Position numbers and translations under genes: made by a program. The notes under the pieces are model-generated. The model was given only the letters and a program-made list of their open reading frames with translations, did no database searches and was not told the DNA's origin. Shown piece by piece: positions 26,360 to 35,248 of a DNA stretch of 64,000 nucleotides; the first letter of the stretch is position 1; every line of letters starts with the position of its first letter. The stretch is from positions 4,024-68,023 of the forward strand of contig CAYPEK010000008.1 of the NCBI GenBank assembly GCA_964409645.1. The letters run 5' to 3'. This DNA is from CAYPEK01 sp964409645. GTDB lineage: Bacteria > UBP15 > UBA6099.

Positions 26360-28387
26360 TCAGACCGGCAGCCAGATGCGCATTGTACCCGGCGTGCGGT
26401 TCGCCCATGAGAAATACGGTATGGCTGTGAAAGGCGCGGATTTGCGGGCGGAGCTGATGTCTCTGTCGGAGTAGAGCGCTCCCTGCGGGACGATGATCTG
26501 CGAGTCGCCTTTCAGCACCCCGACGCCGCCGAGAAGGTCCTTTTTATACTCGAACGTGAGTTTCGCCGATTCCGGCAGCCGGACCGAGAAAATATCCGTG
26601 TCCGGGAAGTCGGCCTGCTCGATGCAGAAAAGGATCGGCCCACGCATCAGCGCGACGTGGCCTTCGTTTTCATAAACGGCGGGGTTCGAGCGCATCATGT
26701 GCGCCTCCATCGGGAAGTCGATGGATATCTTATCGCCCGCGCGCCACTCACGCGCGAGTGCGAGATACTCGCCGGGTTTCGCCGTGGCGGCGGTCTTCGA
26801 CCCGTTCACAGCCACTGAAGCGTTCTTGCACCAGCCGGGGATGCGGAGCATGACGGAGAATTTTGCGGGTTGCGCGGGAGCAACGGACATCTCGATCCGG
26901 CCGTCCCACGGGTAGTCCGTCTTCTGCGATATTTTCACTTTCGCGCCGCCGATTTCCGCCTCCGCTTCGTTCGCGCCGTAAAGATTGACGTAGAGGGCGT
27001 CCTTCGAGCGGCTGTAGAAATAGCCGGGGAGTGACGCGAGGAGGCGCGCGACGTTGGGCGGGCAGCAGGCGGTGCCGTCCCAATGTTTCGACGTGCGCCA
27101 GTTGAGGCCGGTCTGTCCGTTGGTGATGTTGATTCCGTTGTGTTCGAGCGGGTTGGTGTAGAAATAGTTCTTGCCGTCGAGCGCGACGCCGCTGATCAGC
27201 CCGTTGTACAGCGTCTGTTCCATGATGTCGGCGTATTTCGATTCCGCCGTGAGGTTGAGCATGCGCCAGTTCCACATGAACGAGGCGATCGCCGCGCACG
27301 TCTCGGCGTATGCGGTGCGGTTCGGCAACTCGTAGTTTGCGCCGAACGTCTCGCCGTCGTACCGCGCGCCCGCGCCGCCGGAGATGTACATTTTCTTCTG
27401 CGTGAAGTTGTCCCACATTCGGACGAGCTCCTTCATCAGGGAGTCGTCGCCGGTCTCTGCGAACACGTCCGCCGCGCCGCTGCAGAGGTAGAGCTGTCGC
27501 ACGGCGTGGCCGCTCACTTCGGGCTGCTCGCGGAACGGTTTGTCGTCCTGAATGTACGCGTTGTGGAGGCAGCCGGAGGTTTTCGAGCCGCGCTGGTCGA
27601 TGAAGAACGAGGCGGTGTCGAGGTACTTGCGTGTGCCGGTTGCCCGGTATAGCTCGACGAGTGCCATCTCGACTTCGGGGTGGCCGGGCGCGCCGCCGTT
27701 GGCCCTCGGGCTGAACCGGCGCGAAATGTGGTCCGCCCATTTTTGCGCCACGTCGAGGAACTCGCCGCCGCCGGTTGCGCGGTAGTGCGCGACCGCCGCC
27801 TGAACCAGATGGCCGCCGCAGTAGAGTTCGTGGTTGTACGCGAGGTTTGTCCAGCGGAAATACTTCTGCGCGCCCATGAACGCCGTGTTGAGATAGCCGT
27901 CCTTTTGTTGCGAACCGGCAACGAGGCCGATGAATTCGTCGAGCGTCTTCTGCAAGTCGGCGTCGGGTTCGCGGGAAATCTGCCACGCGACCGCCTCCGC
28001 CCATTTGTACACGTCGGAGTCGTCATAGATGCGGCCGTGGTGGCCGCCGCAGTTTTTTACGCCGGAGGCGTCGCGGAAGTTGTCGATGCGCTGCGTTCGC
28101 TCGCATTCCGCCCACTGGTGGGGGATGGATACTTTATGGTTCACGGCGAGTTTGGGCGACCAGAAGGTGTCGCTGAAACGCACCTGATTGACGCCGAGCG
28201 GGAACAGTTTCGCGGAGGGGCTCTTTGACGTGTCGGTTATGAGCGCTGCCGCGTTCGGCGCCGCTCCCGGCTGGGAAGCAGCGGCGTTTTCGCTCGCTCG
28301 CGCGCCGTGCCCGCCGATTCCGGCGAGGCCCGCCGCCGCGGCAAGCTGCGCACCGGTTTTAAGAAAATCGCGTCTTGTGATCTCCAC
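26360..28387 (-). CDS. GH127 beta-L-arabinofuranosidase-like enzyme, Tat-exported
   Basis: 675 residues from GTG 28387 with AGGAGG upstream. The start MEITRRDFLKTGAQLAAAAGLAGIGG is a twin-arginine signal. The rest matches DUF1680/GH127: 'FWSPKLAVNHKVSIPHQWAECERTQRIDNF', 'GHHGRIYDDSDVYKWAEAVAWQI', then the (alpha/alpha)6 core, 'TAYAETCAAIASFMWNWRM' (conserved Glu and Cys) and 'GTACCPPNVARLLASLPGYFYSRSKDALYVNLY', whose CC pair supplies the family's nucleophile Cys and zinc ligands. It cleaves beta-L-arabinofuranosides, or in some members related linkages. The DegT gene ends 26 nt upstream, so they are probably co-transcribed. Confidence 0.92.
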   Translation of the reverse strand: MEITRRDFLKTGAQLAAAAGLAGIGGHGARASENAAASQPGAAPNAAALITDTSKSPSAKLFPLGVNQVRFSDTFWSPKLAVNHKVSIPHQWAECERTQRIDNFRDASGVKNCGGHHGRIYDDSDVYKWAEAVAWQISREPDADLQKTLDEFIGLVAGSQQKDGYLNTAFMGAQKYFRWTNLAYNHELYCGGHLVQAAVAHYRATGGGEFLDVAQKWADHISRRFSPRANGGAPGHPEVEMALVELYRATGTRKYLDTASFFIDQRGSKTSGCLHNAYIQDDKPFREQPEVSGHAVRQLYLCSGAADVFAETGDDSLMKELVRMWDNFTQKKMYISGGAGARYDGETFGANYELPNRTAYAETCAAIASFMWNWRMLNLTAESKYADIMEQTLYNGLISGVALDGKNYFYTNPLEHNGINITNGQTGLNWRTSKHWDGTACCPPNVARLLASLPGYFYSRSKDALYVNLYGANEAEAEIGGAKVKISQKTDYPWDGRIEMSVAPAQPAKFSVMLRIPGWCKNASVAVNGSKTAATAKPGEYLALAREWRAGDKISIDFPMEAHMMRSNPAVYENEGHVALMRGPILFCIEQADFPDTDIFSVRLPESAKLTFEYKKDLLGGVGVLKGDSQIIVPQGALYSDRDISSARKSAPFTAIPYFSWANRTPGTMRIWLPV

Positions 28388-28413
28388 GGTAGTTCCTCCT
28401 CGATTCGTTTGTG

Positions 28414-29619
28414 TCAGCGGCCGAGCGGGCTGAGAGAGCGGACTGCGGCGATGAGGTAATCGAGCGCCTCGCGTGTCTGCCGCGGATTGATCGGAAGCGT
28501 AACGATACGTTCGCCGACACCGTCCGCGACCGGGAACATCCCTTTCTCGAAACCACGCTTGCGGAATGCGGTGACCCAGTGCAGCGGGATGTAATGCGCG
28601 CCGACTTTCACGCCTTTTTCATAGAGCATCGCGTGTATGAAATCGACCTTGTTCATTCCGAATTCGGCCTCGTGGATTTCGATCGGATAGAGGTGGAACA
28701 CGTGCTTGCGGTCCGGCATAACGCGGGGCAGGGTGAGTCCGGGGACGTCCTTGAGGCCCTCGGTGATGTACGCCGCGTTCTCGATGCGGCGGCGGTTGAG
28801 ATCGTCGAGCTTGCGAAGCTGGATGATGCCGACGGCCGCCTGAATGTCGGTCATGCGGAAGTTGTATCCGCAGTCGTCGAAGTCCTGCCACCAGAAGCGT
28901 TTGCCCATCGGCAACTCGGATTCGTCGATGCTGCAATATTTCGTGCTCTTGCCATAGACTCGCGTGCAGTGCGAGCGGTAGAGGGCGATTTTTTCGAACA
29001 CGTCGGCGTCGTTGGTGGTTATCATGCCGCCCTCGCCGAGCGTGGACATGTTTTTCTGTTCGTGGAAGCTGTAGCAGCCCGTGTCGCCCATCGAGCCCGC
29101 CTTGCGGCCCTTGTACTCGCCACCGATGGTGTGGCAGGCGTCCTCGACGATGGCGAAGCCGTGTTCTTTCGAGAGCGAGAGCAGGGCGTCCATGTCGCAG
29201 CATTGGCCGTAGAGATGCACCGGCGCGACGGCCTTCGTGTCCGGCGTTAGCTTTTCGGCAACCTTTTGAGGATCGAGGTTGTACGTCACCGGATCGATGT
29301 CGGCGAAATCGACTTCTGCGCCGAGCGTGACGGCGGCGGCGGCGGTGGCGATCCACGTCACCGGCGTGGTGATTACGCGCGTGCCCGGTCCGACTCCGAG
29401 TGCGAGCATGGAGAGGAAGAGCGACGCGGTGCCGTTGCTCGTCGCGCGCGCGTATTTCGTTCCCATGTATTCGGCGTATTCCTTCTCGAACTGAATGCAC
29501 GCATTCCCGCTTGTCGGTGCTTCCTTGTGGAGGATATCGACAATCGCGGCTTCCTCCTCCGGCCCGTATTCGGTGCCGAACTGTATTTTTAGGTCGTGTT
29601 TGATTTCGGGTGATGCCAT
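28414..29619 (-). CDS. DegT/DnrJ/EryC1/StrS aminotransferase
   Basis: 401 residues from ATG 29619 with AAAGGAG upstream. It is a fold-type I PLP enzyme: 'FEKEYAEYMGTKYARATSNGTASLFLSMLALGVGPGTRVITTPVTWIATAAAA', 'VAPVHLYGQCCDMDALLSLSKEHGFAIVEDACHTIGGEYKGRKAGSMGDTGCYSFHEQKNMSTLGEGG', where the Lys after SFHEQ is the PLP lysine and the Asp in VEDACH holds the pyridine nitrogen. The family makes amino sugars from nucleotide ketosugars or related scaffolds. The flippase gene nearby and PIG-L gene farther on fit surface-glycan work. It heads a likely two-gene operon with GH127. Confidence 0.92.
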   Translation of the reverse strand: MASPEIKHDLKIQFGTEYGPEEEAAIVDILHKEAPTSGNACIQFEKEYAEYMGTKYARATSNGTASLFLSMLALGVGPGTRVITTPVTWIATAAAAVTLGAEVDFADIDPVTYNLDPQKVAEKLTPDTKAVAPVHLYGQCCDMDALLSLSKEHGFAIVEDACHTIGGEYKGRKAGSMGDTGCYSFHEQKNMSTLGEGGMITTNDADVFEKIALYRSHCTRVYGKSTKYCSIDESELPMGKRFWWQDFDDCGYNFRMTDIQAAVGIIQLRKLDDLNRRRIENAAYITEGLKDVPGLTLPRVMPDRKHVFHLYPIEIHEAEFGMNKVDFIHAMLYEKGVKVGAHYIPLHWVTAFRKRGFEKGMFPVADGVGERIVTLPINPRQTREALDYLIAAVRSLSPLGR

Positions 29620-29643
29620 AGCAGTCTCCTTTTGGCGATTAAT

Positions 29644-29697
29644 TTATGAGGGAAGCGCGCCGCGGCCGGGAGTCTCGTTCAACAGGCCTTTGATCAT
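29644..29697 (-). CDS. 17-residue leader ORF before DegT
   Basis: ATG 29697 follows CGGAGGAGTTTT, an excellent ribosome site, and reads 17 codons (MIKGLLNETPGRGALPS) to TAA at 29644. The stop lies 24 nt before the DegT ATG, and the leader is in the same frame as DegT, separated only by the stop. It might be a regulatory leader peptide, or a remnant of a longer start. It is too short for homology. Confidence 0.4.
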   Translation of the reverse strand: MIKGLLNETPGRGALPS

Positions 29698-29839
29698 AAA
29701 ACTCCTCCGCGCGTTGCTTCTGTGTGGGGTGCGCGCGCGCATAAATTCTACACGCAGGCGCGCGCGCGTGTCCATTGAGCGCGCGAAAACACATCGCGCT
29801 CGTTGCGTACTCTCGAATTTCGCGGCCGATATGCGAAAA

Positions 29840-30157
29840 TCAGAGAATGTTATCCAGTTTCTTTGAGATATTGTCGTACGGCACGTTGCCGGAAACCCTG
29901 TCCTTTTCGGAGCCGCCTTTGAACAGAATCACGGTCGGGACGCCGCGTATGCCGAACTTGGTCGCCAGTTCGCGCGCCTGATCGATGTCGATCGTGAACA
30001 CCTTCGCGCGGCCTTCGTAATCTTTCGCTATTTTTTCGATTGTCGGGGCCAGCATTTTGCACGGGCCGCACCATGTCGCGCTGAAATCTACGAGAACGGG
30101 TATCGGGGACTCCTTTACGTCGGAGTCGAAATTCTTCGGGTCTAAAAGGTTGAACAT
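29840..30157 (-). CDS. trxA: Thioredoxin
   Basis: 105 residues, full length, from ATG 30157 with AGGAGG upstream. It has 'VLVDFSATWCGPCKMLAPTIEKIAKDYEGRAKVFTIDIDQARELATKFGIRGVPTVILFKGG', with the redox pair Cys30/Cys33 in WCGPC and the cis-Pro in GVPT. No signal peptide, so it is a cytoplasmic disulfide reductase. A 38-residue membrane microprotein is encoded 150 nt upstream on the same strand. Confidence 0.95.
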   Translation of the reverse strand: MFNLLDPKNFDSDVKESPIPVLVDFSATWCGPCKMLAPTIEKIAKDYEGRAKVFTIDIDQARELATKFGIRGVPTVILFKGGSEKDRVSGNVPYDNISKKLDNIL

Positions 30158-30310
30158 TTTTCACGCCTCCTGCGGCCGCATGGCCGCTGCAAGGATTGTC
30201 GTCTGTACGGACACGGATAGTATATCCCGCGCGCCGCCGACGGACAATCCGCGGCCTCAAAACTTTTTAACGCCGCAAAGGTTTGATTTCCATCAATGTT
30301 TCCCACGCGA

Positions 30311-30427
30311 TCAGCCGCCGATACCCGGATGAACGCGCGTGATGAAGATTGCGAATGTAAGCAGCATCAGCACGGCGCTGATCCAGAAGCAGTGCTCCTC
30401 GGTCGTCATCTGTTCATTTTCCCACAT
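30311..30427 (-). CDS. 38-residue single-pass membrane microprotein
   Basis: ATG 30427 follows GGGAGGCCCGAAAC, a strong ribosome site. It reads 38 codons to TGA at 30311. Residues 1-13 are acidic (MWENEQMTTEEHC), 14-30 are a clear membrane helix (FWISAVLMLLTFAIFIT) and 31-38 are a short tail (RVHPGIGG). An acidic-out, basic-edge layout such as this is typical of real small membrane proteins. It lies upstream of trxA on the same strand, 153 nt away. It might be an accessory subunit or quality-control peptide. The sequence is recognisable to me only as a hypothetical small protein. Confidence 0.55.
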   Translation of the reverse strand: MWENEQMTTEEHCFWISAVLMLLTFAIFITRVHPGIGG

Positions 30428-31003
30428 GTTTCGGGCCTCCCGCCTTTTTTCTCAATCATAAATGCGGGGTGTGACAAATAAGATTGACAAAGGGGGCAAA
30501 ACAGTAGCGAGGATAGAGTAGCGAGTCGCGAGGGAAAGGCAGAAGCAAGAATATAGAATACAGGATATAGAATATAGCGAAAGGCAAAAGGCAATATTCA
30601 AATTATGCAGGGCGGGGTCGCCGGTCGGCAGGCCGCACCCCGCCGATCAATAATATATGCCGCGCGCGGCAGCAAGCGGCCACATAGCAAAAGGCAGAAG
30701 ATTAAGTACGAACCGCGCGTGAGCAAGCGGTTGCATAATAGAAGGATATATAAGATACATTAAATACAGAAATAAAGTGATCACAAAGGCACAGGAAAAA
30801 GCGGCAAAGCCGCTTTTCAAAAGCGTACTCCTGCTGTTCGGCCCACCATTCCGTTATTGTTTATTATTTGTTATTCGGCAGCAGGAATGTGACAAAAATC
30901 ATTTAAAACAGATGCATTTTTGTGGTTGAAGATTACAAAAGAGGGTAAAAGGAAAGTGGAGGAAAAGCAAAAAAGGCTAGGACTTCCGGGGGGAGGTGCC
31001 GAA
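30428..31003. repeat. Composite repeat cluster, no gene
   Basis: Contains family E (AGTAGCGAGGATAGAG and AGAATATAGAATACAG tracts, 30503-30590), family B (GGGCGGGGTCGCCGGTC... GCACCCCGCC, 30608-30646) and two family A copies (30659-30685 and 30710-30734, the second diverged). From about 30740 to 31003 the DNA is AT-rich leader for the STAS gene. Confidence 0.75.
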
Positions 31004-31339
31004 ATGTACTTCAACTTAGAGGAAAGACAGGAAGGGAATGCCACCGTAATCAAATTATCGGGTGAGTTGTGTAATGACACGGTCGGCCGGGCTCAGGCTC
31101 TTGTTGCGGATGTGGCGAACAAAACTTCACGTGGAATCGTGTTTGATTTAACATGTCTCGATTTTGTGGACAGCAAAGGCGCCGGGTTCCTGCTTCAAAT
31201 GAAAAAAATATACAACGGGAACAGGGCGATTGTGCTGGCGGGCTTGCAGGGGTCGATCAAGTCGGTTCTCACACGGCTTATGATTACCGAGCAGATTAAA
31301 ACATACAACACGGTTGAGGATGCGGTGAAGAGAATGTAG
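31004..31339 (+). CDS. STAS-domain anti-anti-sigma-factor-like protein
   Basis: 111 residues from ATG 31004, preceded by GGGAGG; an open start at 30920 has none and reads as a charged tail. The STAS fold is evident: 'VIKLSGELCNDTVGRAQALVADVANKTSRGIVFDLTCLDFVDSKGAGFLLQMKKI', with Ser57 at the conserved site phosphorylated in SpoIIAA-type proteins. Such proteins bind an anti-sigma kinase and free a sigma factor, or serve in stressosome-like partner switches. No kinase is adjacent. Followed by a strong terminator. Confidence 0.9.
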   Translation: MYFNLEERQEGNATVIKLSGELCNDTVGRAQALVADVANKTSRGIVFDLTCLDFVDSKGAGFLLQMKKIYNGNRAIVLAGLQGSIKSVLTRLMITEQIKTYNTVEDAVKRM

Positions 31340-31410
31340 CAGAACGCGGCAACGACAAGAACACGGTTAAAACGCCGGACAAAAAACCGGTGGCCGGAGA
31401 AGAACTACGT

Positions 31411-31439
31411 AAAAAAGCCCTTTAGCAAAGGGCTTTTTT
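31411..31439. terminator. Strong bidirectional terminator
   Basis: A 13-bp stem (31411-31423 with 31427-31439, AAAAAAGCCCTTT and complement) with a 3-nt loop and A/T tails on both sides, 72 nt after the STAS stop. Confidence 0.9.
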
Positions 31440-31491
31440 GTTTTAGCGGGTGTTTATCCGGGTAAAATAAAAGTGAAAGGGGGTGACGAAG

Positions 31492-32250
31492 ATGAAACGG
31501 AAAGCGATCAGGATGATTGAAGCGGCGGTGGTGGCGGCATGCATGGTCGTATCGGTCGAACCGGCGGTCGGCGCGAAGAACTTCTGGGATACGTATTCGA
31601 ACAAACTCGTTTACAATTACGCGATTAAATCGGGGGATGTGTACGCGGAAGGGATGAACCAGAGGCTTGCGCCGCACGAGGTGCTTTCCGTGTCATCGAA
31701 GTCGTTCTCCCAGAGTTTCGGAACCCGGGTGTCGGAGGTGGCGAAGGAACATCGCGCATTCGCGATCGTGTGTATTTTCTCGAGGACTCCGGAGAAATGT
31801 TACTTGGACAGTGTGATGAAGACAACGTTCGACGAGATAGAATTCCTGCACGCGCCGAACATCTCGCAGAAAATGATAAAGAAATTCGGAAGGTTTTATA
31901 CCGCATCATTGATGAAACCCAAAGAAATCGAAGGGAAAGAGGAGCGGGCATCCGGCGTGTCGCGGAAGAAGAATTTCAACCCACGGTTCGGGTTCACGCT
32001 TAACGATATGGAACTGTATGCGGCTGCGCCGTTCTACACATTCCGCGGAATATACGTCGAGCCGATTCTGGGCACGGCGCACGGACCGAGCGTCAGCCTC
32101 ATGAAGAACGGTGTCAGCTTGGATTTCGACCGCGAGGGGCTCGCGATCCAGTATAAGACAAAACCGGTGCTCAGCGAACGGGCGAAACTCACGGTGACGA
32201 TCCGCCCCGAAGGCGAAATAAGAATAGAGAATGTTTACATGGTGTGGTGA
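31492..32250 (+). CDS. Secreted hypothetical protein
   Basis: 252 residues from ATG 31492 with AAAGGGGG upstream; a GTG at 31483 is in frame but lies within that site. A signal peptide (MKRKAIRMIEAAVVAACMVVSVEPAVGA) leads. The mature part has 'KNFWDTYSNKLVYNYAIKSGDVYAEGMNQRLAPHEVLSVSSKSFSQSFG', charged middle residues (KEIEGKEERASG), and a C-terminal beta region ('PFYTFRGIYVEPILGTAHGPSVSLMKNGVSLDFDREG'). No family is recognised. It stands alone between a terminator and a 265-nt non-coding gap. Confidence 0.65.
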   Translation: MKRKAIRMIEAAVVAACMVVSVEPAVGAKNFWDTYSNKLVYNYAIKSGDVYAEGMNQRLAPHEVLSVSSKSFSQSFGTRVSEVAKEHRAFAIVCIFSRTPEKCYLDSVMKTTFDEIEFLHAPNISQKMIKKFGRFYTASLMKPKEIEGKEERASGVSRKKNFNPRFGFTLNDMELYAAAPFYTFRGIYVEPILGTAHGPSVSLMKNGVSLDFDREGLAIQYKTKPVLSERAKLTVTIRPEGEIRIENVYMVW

Positions 32251-32515
32251 TCGGGGCTCGGGAAAGCCGGTTAACCCGATTGTGACTGACTCTCAGCTAC
32301 TTTAGAAAAAAGCTGTTCATTATTTTTCCCGGCGGAAAATTGAGTGTAATCAGGTGCTTATTTTGCTTCGTATCATGTGCTGCGTTTGGCGCGGCGCGGG
32401 ATTTCGGGAAAAGCGGAAATTTTTACTTTTCAGCAGATTGCCGGTTCGAAGATTTTTAATCCGCAAGTAAAATATATATAATGTAAATTCAATTACATAA
32501 AAACTGGAGTTCATC

Positions 32516-33085
32516 ATGCCGGACAGAGATGTAAAGACTGTTAAGGATCAGATATTTTTTCAGTACGCGAAGATTATTGCCTGCAGCGCTTTCGGATTTG
32601 AGAACGGCAGCATTGCCAAGAAGGAACAGTACGGTTTTATAAAGAAGCGATTCAGGATGCTGCAGTCGGGCGAGATTTCGTGGTCCGATATCCTGCGGGA
32701 AGACAAACAACTGGTGGACGCTGAAAAGAAGTGCGTGTACTGTGGCGCGGCGGATGATCTTTCATGGGAGCATATCGTTCCGAAGTCGCTGAAGATCAAG
32801 CCGGAATGCGGGGATTGCGACGCGATCCAGAGTATTCACAATCACGTGTGGGCTTGCAGGCGATGCAACTCATCGAAAGGGAATCGCGGGCTGTACGCGT
32901 TTTATCAGTCCATGATGCCGAAAGAGAAGTATTACGATTTTCTGCCGGCGCTGGTGGAGAAGAAGTACCTGAAGACGATTTACCAATGCCATGTATGCGC
33001 AGGCACGCTGGATTCGCCGGATGCTGACGGCAACGGGAAGATGGATGTGCTGGATGTGGATTTTGCCGTGGCGAATTTCATCTGA
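32516..33085 (+). CDS. HNH endonuclease with EF-hand-like tail
   Basis: 189 residues from ATG 32516 with GGAG upstream. The HNH core is complete: 'CVYCGAADDLSWEHIVPKSL' (Cys73, Cys76, His86 with the preceding Glu), then 'IQSIHNHVWACRRCNSSKGNRG' (Asn in HNH, Cys114, Cys117). Structural zinc is held by the four Cys. It would cut DNA or RNA, with no clear target. The last 30 residues hold another CxxC (158-161) and 'PDADGNGKMDVLDVDFAV', an acidic loop of EF-hand or single-dockerin form. That is unusual on a nuclease. No methyltransferase or partner is adjacent. Confidence 0.88.
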   Translation: MPDRDVKTVKDQIFFQYAKIIACSAFGFENGSIAKKEQYGFIKKRFRMLQSGEISWSDILREDKQLVDAEKKCVYCGAADDLSWEHIVPKSLKIKPECGDCDAIQSIHNHVWACRRCNSSKGNRGLYAFYQSMMPKEKYYDFLPALVEKKYLKTIYQCHVCAGTLDSPDADGNGKMDVLDVDFAVANFI

Positions 33086-33227
33086 GAGCGAAGAAAAAGC
33101 AAAACTAAAATCCATTTAAAAGACGCTCTGCTTTTTTCTGTAGGACGTATAACCGAAATCCCGGCGGGTTCTCTGCGACGCGTGAGTTTCCGGGCTTTGA
33201 TGTGGGCAGCCTGAAGGAATGTATCGC

Positions 33228-33719
33228 TTATATCCTTTTTTGGAACAGCAATATGTCGAAATCCTCGCCGAATTTGAATCCCGCATCGCGTATGCAGCCG
33301 ACTTGTTCGAAACCGTTGCTTTTGTGAAAACAGATGCTGGGGTCGTTCTTCGATGAAACACTCGCCACGAGGTTGTCCACGCCTACATGCTTTGCCTCGC
33401 AGGCCAGACTTTCGAGAAGTGTTTTCCCCAGCCCTTTGCGGGTACATTCCGGTGCAAGGAAGTATGTCAATTCCGCCGTTCTTTTTATTGCGTCTCCGGG
33501 ATGGTACTTCTTGAGCAGGCCGAAACCTATAACCCCGTTGTTTTCATCCTCCGCGATGAGCGCCGATATGATATCGGGGCCGTTTAGAAGCAAATTGAAG
33601 CGCTCTTCAGGCCACATTGCGGACGCATAGGCGGCGAAACTGTTTTCTATGTAATGCGCGAAAATTCTCATCACTCCGTGTTTGTGCTTCATCTCCAGCT
33701 TCACGATTCTGATATTCAT
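33228..33719 (-). CDS. GNAT acetyltransferase, phosphinothricin-type
   Basis: 163 residues from ATG 33719 with GGAGG upstream. It matches the PAT/MnaT-like branch: 'NSFAAYASAMWPEERFNLLL', 'VIGFGLLKKYHPGDAIKRTAELTYFLAPECTRKGLGKTLLESLACEAKHVGVDNLVASVSSKNDPSICFHKSNGFEQVGCIRDAGFKFGEDFDILLFQK', with motif A at R-K-G-L-G-K. These acetylate the amine of phosphinothricin, methionine sulfone or related metabolites. Its natural substrate here is open. It stands alone. Confidence 0.85.
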   Translation of the reverse strand: MNIRIVKLEMKHKHGVMRIFAHYIENSFAAYASAMWPEERFNLLLNGPDIISALIAEDENNGVIGFGLLKKYHPGDAIKRTAELTYFLAPECTRKGLGKTLLESLACEAKHVGVDNLVASVSSKNDPSICFHKSNGFEQVGCIRDAGFKFGEDFDILLFQKRI

Positions 33720-33804
33720 TCGCCACCTCCGCCTTGTCGGATTATTCTACCCGAATGAGGCAGGATTTACATTGTTAACATTGCAAGTGGATGAAAAAGC
33801 AGTA

Positions 33805-33830
33805 GCGAGGGTCGAGAGGAACACGAAGAG
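33805..33830 (+). repeat. Fragment of family E repeat
   Basis: AAAAAGCAGTAGCGAGGGTCG in the 170-nt gap between the acetyltransferase and radical SAM genes is a short copy of the AGTAGCGAGGATAGAG repeat at 19376 and 30503. Confidence 0.5.
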
Positions 33831-33889
33831 CGGTTCCAAAATCCGGGCGCGATGTATTTCGGCGTAGGGTATTTTGCCCGAATGCCGGG

Positions 33890-35248
33890 TCAGGGCCTCA
33901 TTTTCGCTTTCAACTTCTCGATCAGTTTTGAGGGAAGTGATCTGAACAGTTCCTTTATAAGCCCGTATTGAAAAGCCTTGAAAATAATCGTTAAAAAGTT
34001 CTTCTTAGTCAGTTTATAATTGTTGGTGCTGAGGACGGCCATGAAATGCGACTTCAGTATTTCGCTTGCCGGGAACGAATCCGTTTCCGCCACCGGCCGG
34101 CAGGCCATTATCTGATCGTCCATGGCGGAGATAAAACTTCTTTCGTCTCTGAGACGCCCGTTTTTTTCGAACCACTCGCGGACTTGAGTGCCTTTGTGCG
34201 GCACGAGTATGTTCCAGAACATGAAATCGGCGCCGTTTTCCTTCGCAAATCTCACGGATTCCTTTGTTCTTTCGTAAGAGTCGCCGGGCAGTCCGATCAC
34301 GAAGCACATTCCGAGCCTCATGCCGCTGTTTTTTATCAATCGCGCCGACTCGCGGATACGGTCGAGTGTTTCGCCTTTTTTAATGCTTTTAAAAATCTCC
34401 GGATTCGCGTGCTCCACGCCGAGGCAAATACTCTCGCAGCCGGCTTTTTCGAGCAGGGCGACGATTTCGGCATCTACGTTGTCCGCGCGGATGTTGTCGA
34501 TGCGCAAAATCCAGTCGCCGCGCATCGAGTTGTACGCGTCGAGGAATTCCTTGAATCGGTCCATGTCGTGCGCCGTGTTGTCGTCCTGAATCTGGATTAT
34601 CCTCACGCCGGGATATTTTTGCTTGACGGTTTCCAGCTCGCCGATGACTTGTCCTATCGGCCGGGGCCGCCATTTTTTGGAGCTTATGCCGGACACTTCG
34701 CAGAAGATACAGTTGAAGGGGCACCCTCGGCTCGTCTGAAGCGGGTACTCGATAATTTTCTCGCGCGACATGCACAGATCGAACGCCGGGAGCGGGATTC
34801 TCGACATGTCCGGCAGGGGCGGTTCGACCACGACCGGAGAGTCGGGGATAATCCCGCGCTCGCAGATATCGACAATTCCCTCTTCCGACTCGCCCCGGAA
34901 AACATAGTGAATCCGGCCGTCTTTTGTCAGTTCGTCGCTGTAGAGAGAGCTGTGCGGGCCGCCCGCGAGTTTTATCAGTCCGGGGTGCTCGTCGAGTTCG
35001 TCGAGCATCCGGTCCGCGAGGCTCCAGTATGCCGTATTGATCGTTATGCCCGCGATGTCGGGTTTGAACGAGTCGATCACCTCGCCGACCGGAGGAAGCT
35101 TTCTGTCGATAATATAGTCGAGGATGCGGACGTCGAATCCGGCGGCTGTGAGTTTGCCGGCTATCAGGCCGATGCCGAGATGCGGACGCCCGATCACCAT
35201 CATGGATTTGAGCGCCGGAGAAATCAGAAGTACTTTTTTGTTCGCCAT
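33890..35248 (-). CDS. B12-binding-domain radical SAM protein
   Basis: 452 residues from ATG 35248; the frame opens at 35365 but its first 39 residues look unrelated to the family. The ribosome site is weak in both cases. Residues 1-140 resemble a cobalamin-binding fold ('KVLLISPALKSMMVIGRPHLGIGLIAGKLTAAGFDVRILDY'), though DxHxxG is absent. The radical SAM core follows with 'SRGCPFNCIFC' (Cys176, 180, 183), then 'PGVRIIQIQDDNTAHDMDRFKEFLDAY' and 'MRLGMCFVIGLPGDSYERTKESVRFAKENGAD', typical of the BchE/Elp3-type class. It transfers methyl or rearranges a substrate using SAM. It is next to, and divergent from, the flagellin gene. Substrate unknown. Confidence 0.9.
   Translation of the reverse strand: MANKKVLLISPALKSMMVIGRPHLGIGLIAGKLTAAGFDVRILDYIIDRKLPPVGEVIDSFKPDIAGITINTAYWSLADRMLDELDEHPGLIKLAGGPHSSLYSDELTKDGRIHYVFRGESEEGIVDICERGIIPDSPVVVEPPLPDMSRIPLPAFDLCMSREKIIEYPLQTSRGCPFNCIFCEVSGISSKKWRPRPIGQVIGELETVKQKYPGVRIIQIQDDNTAHDMDRFKEFLDAYNSMRGDWILRIDNIRADNVDAEIVALLEKAGCESICLGVEHANPEIFKSIKKGETLDRIRESARLIKNSGMRLGMCFVIGLPGDSYERTKESVRFAKENGADFMFWNILVPHKGTQVREWFEKNGRLRDERSFISAMDDQIMACRPVAETDSFPASEILKSHFMAVLSTNNYKLTKKNFLTIIFKAFQYGLIKELFRSLPSKLIEKLKAKMRP

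Noticed and set aside
32440..32465. GGTTCGA tRNA T-loop-like stretch
   Set aside because: No acceptor, D or anticodon arm can be formed around it.
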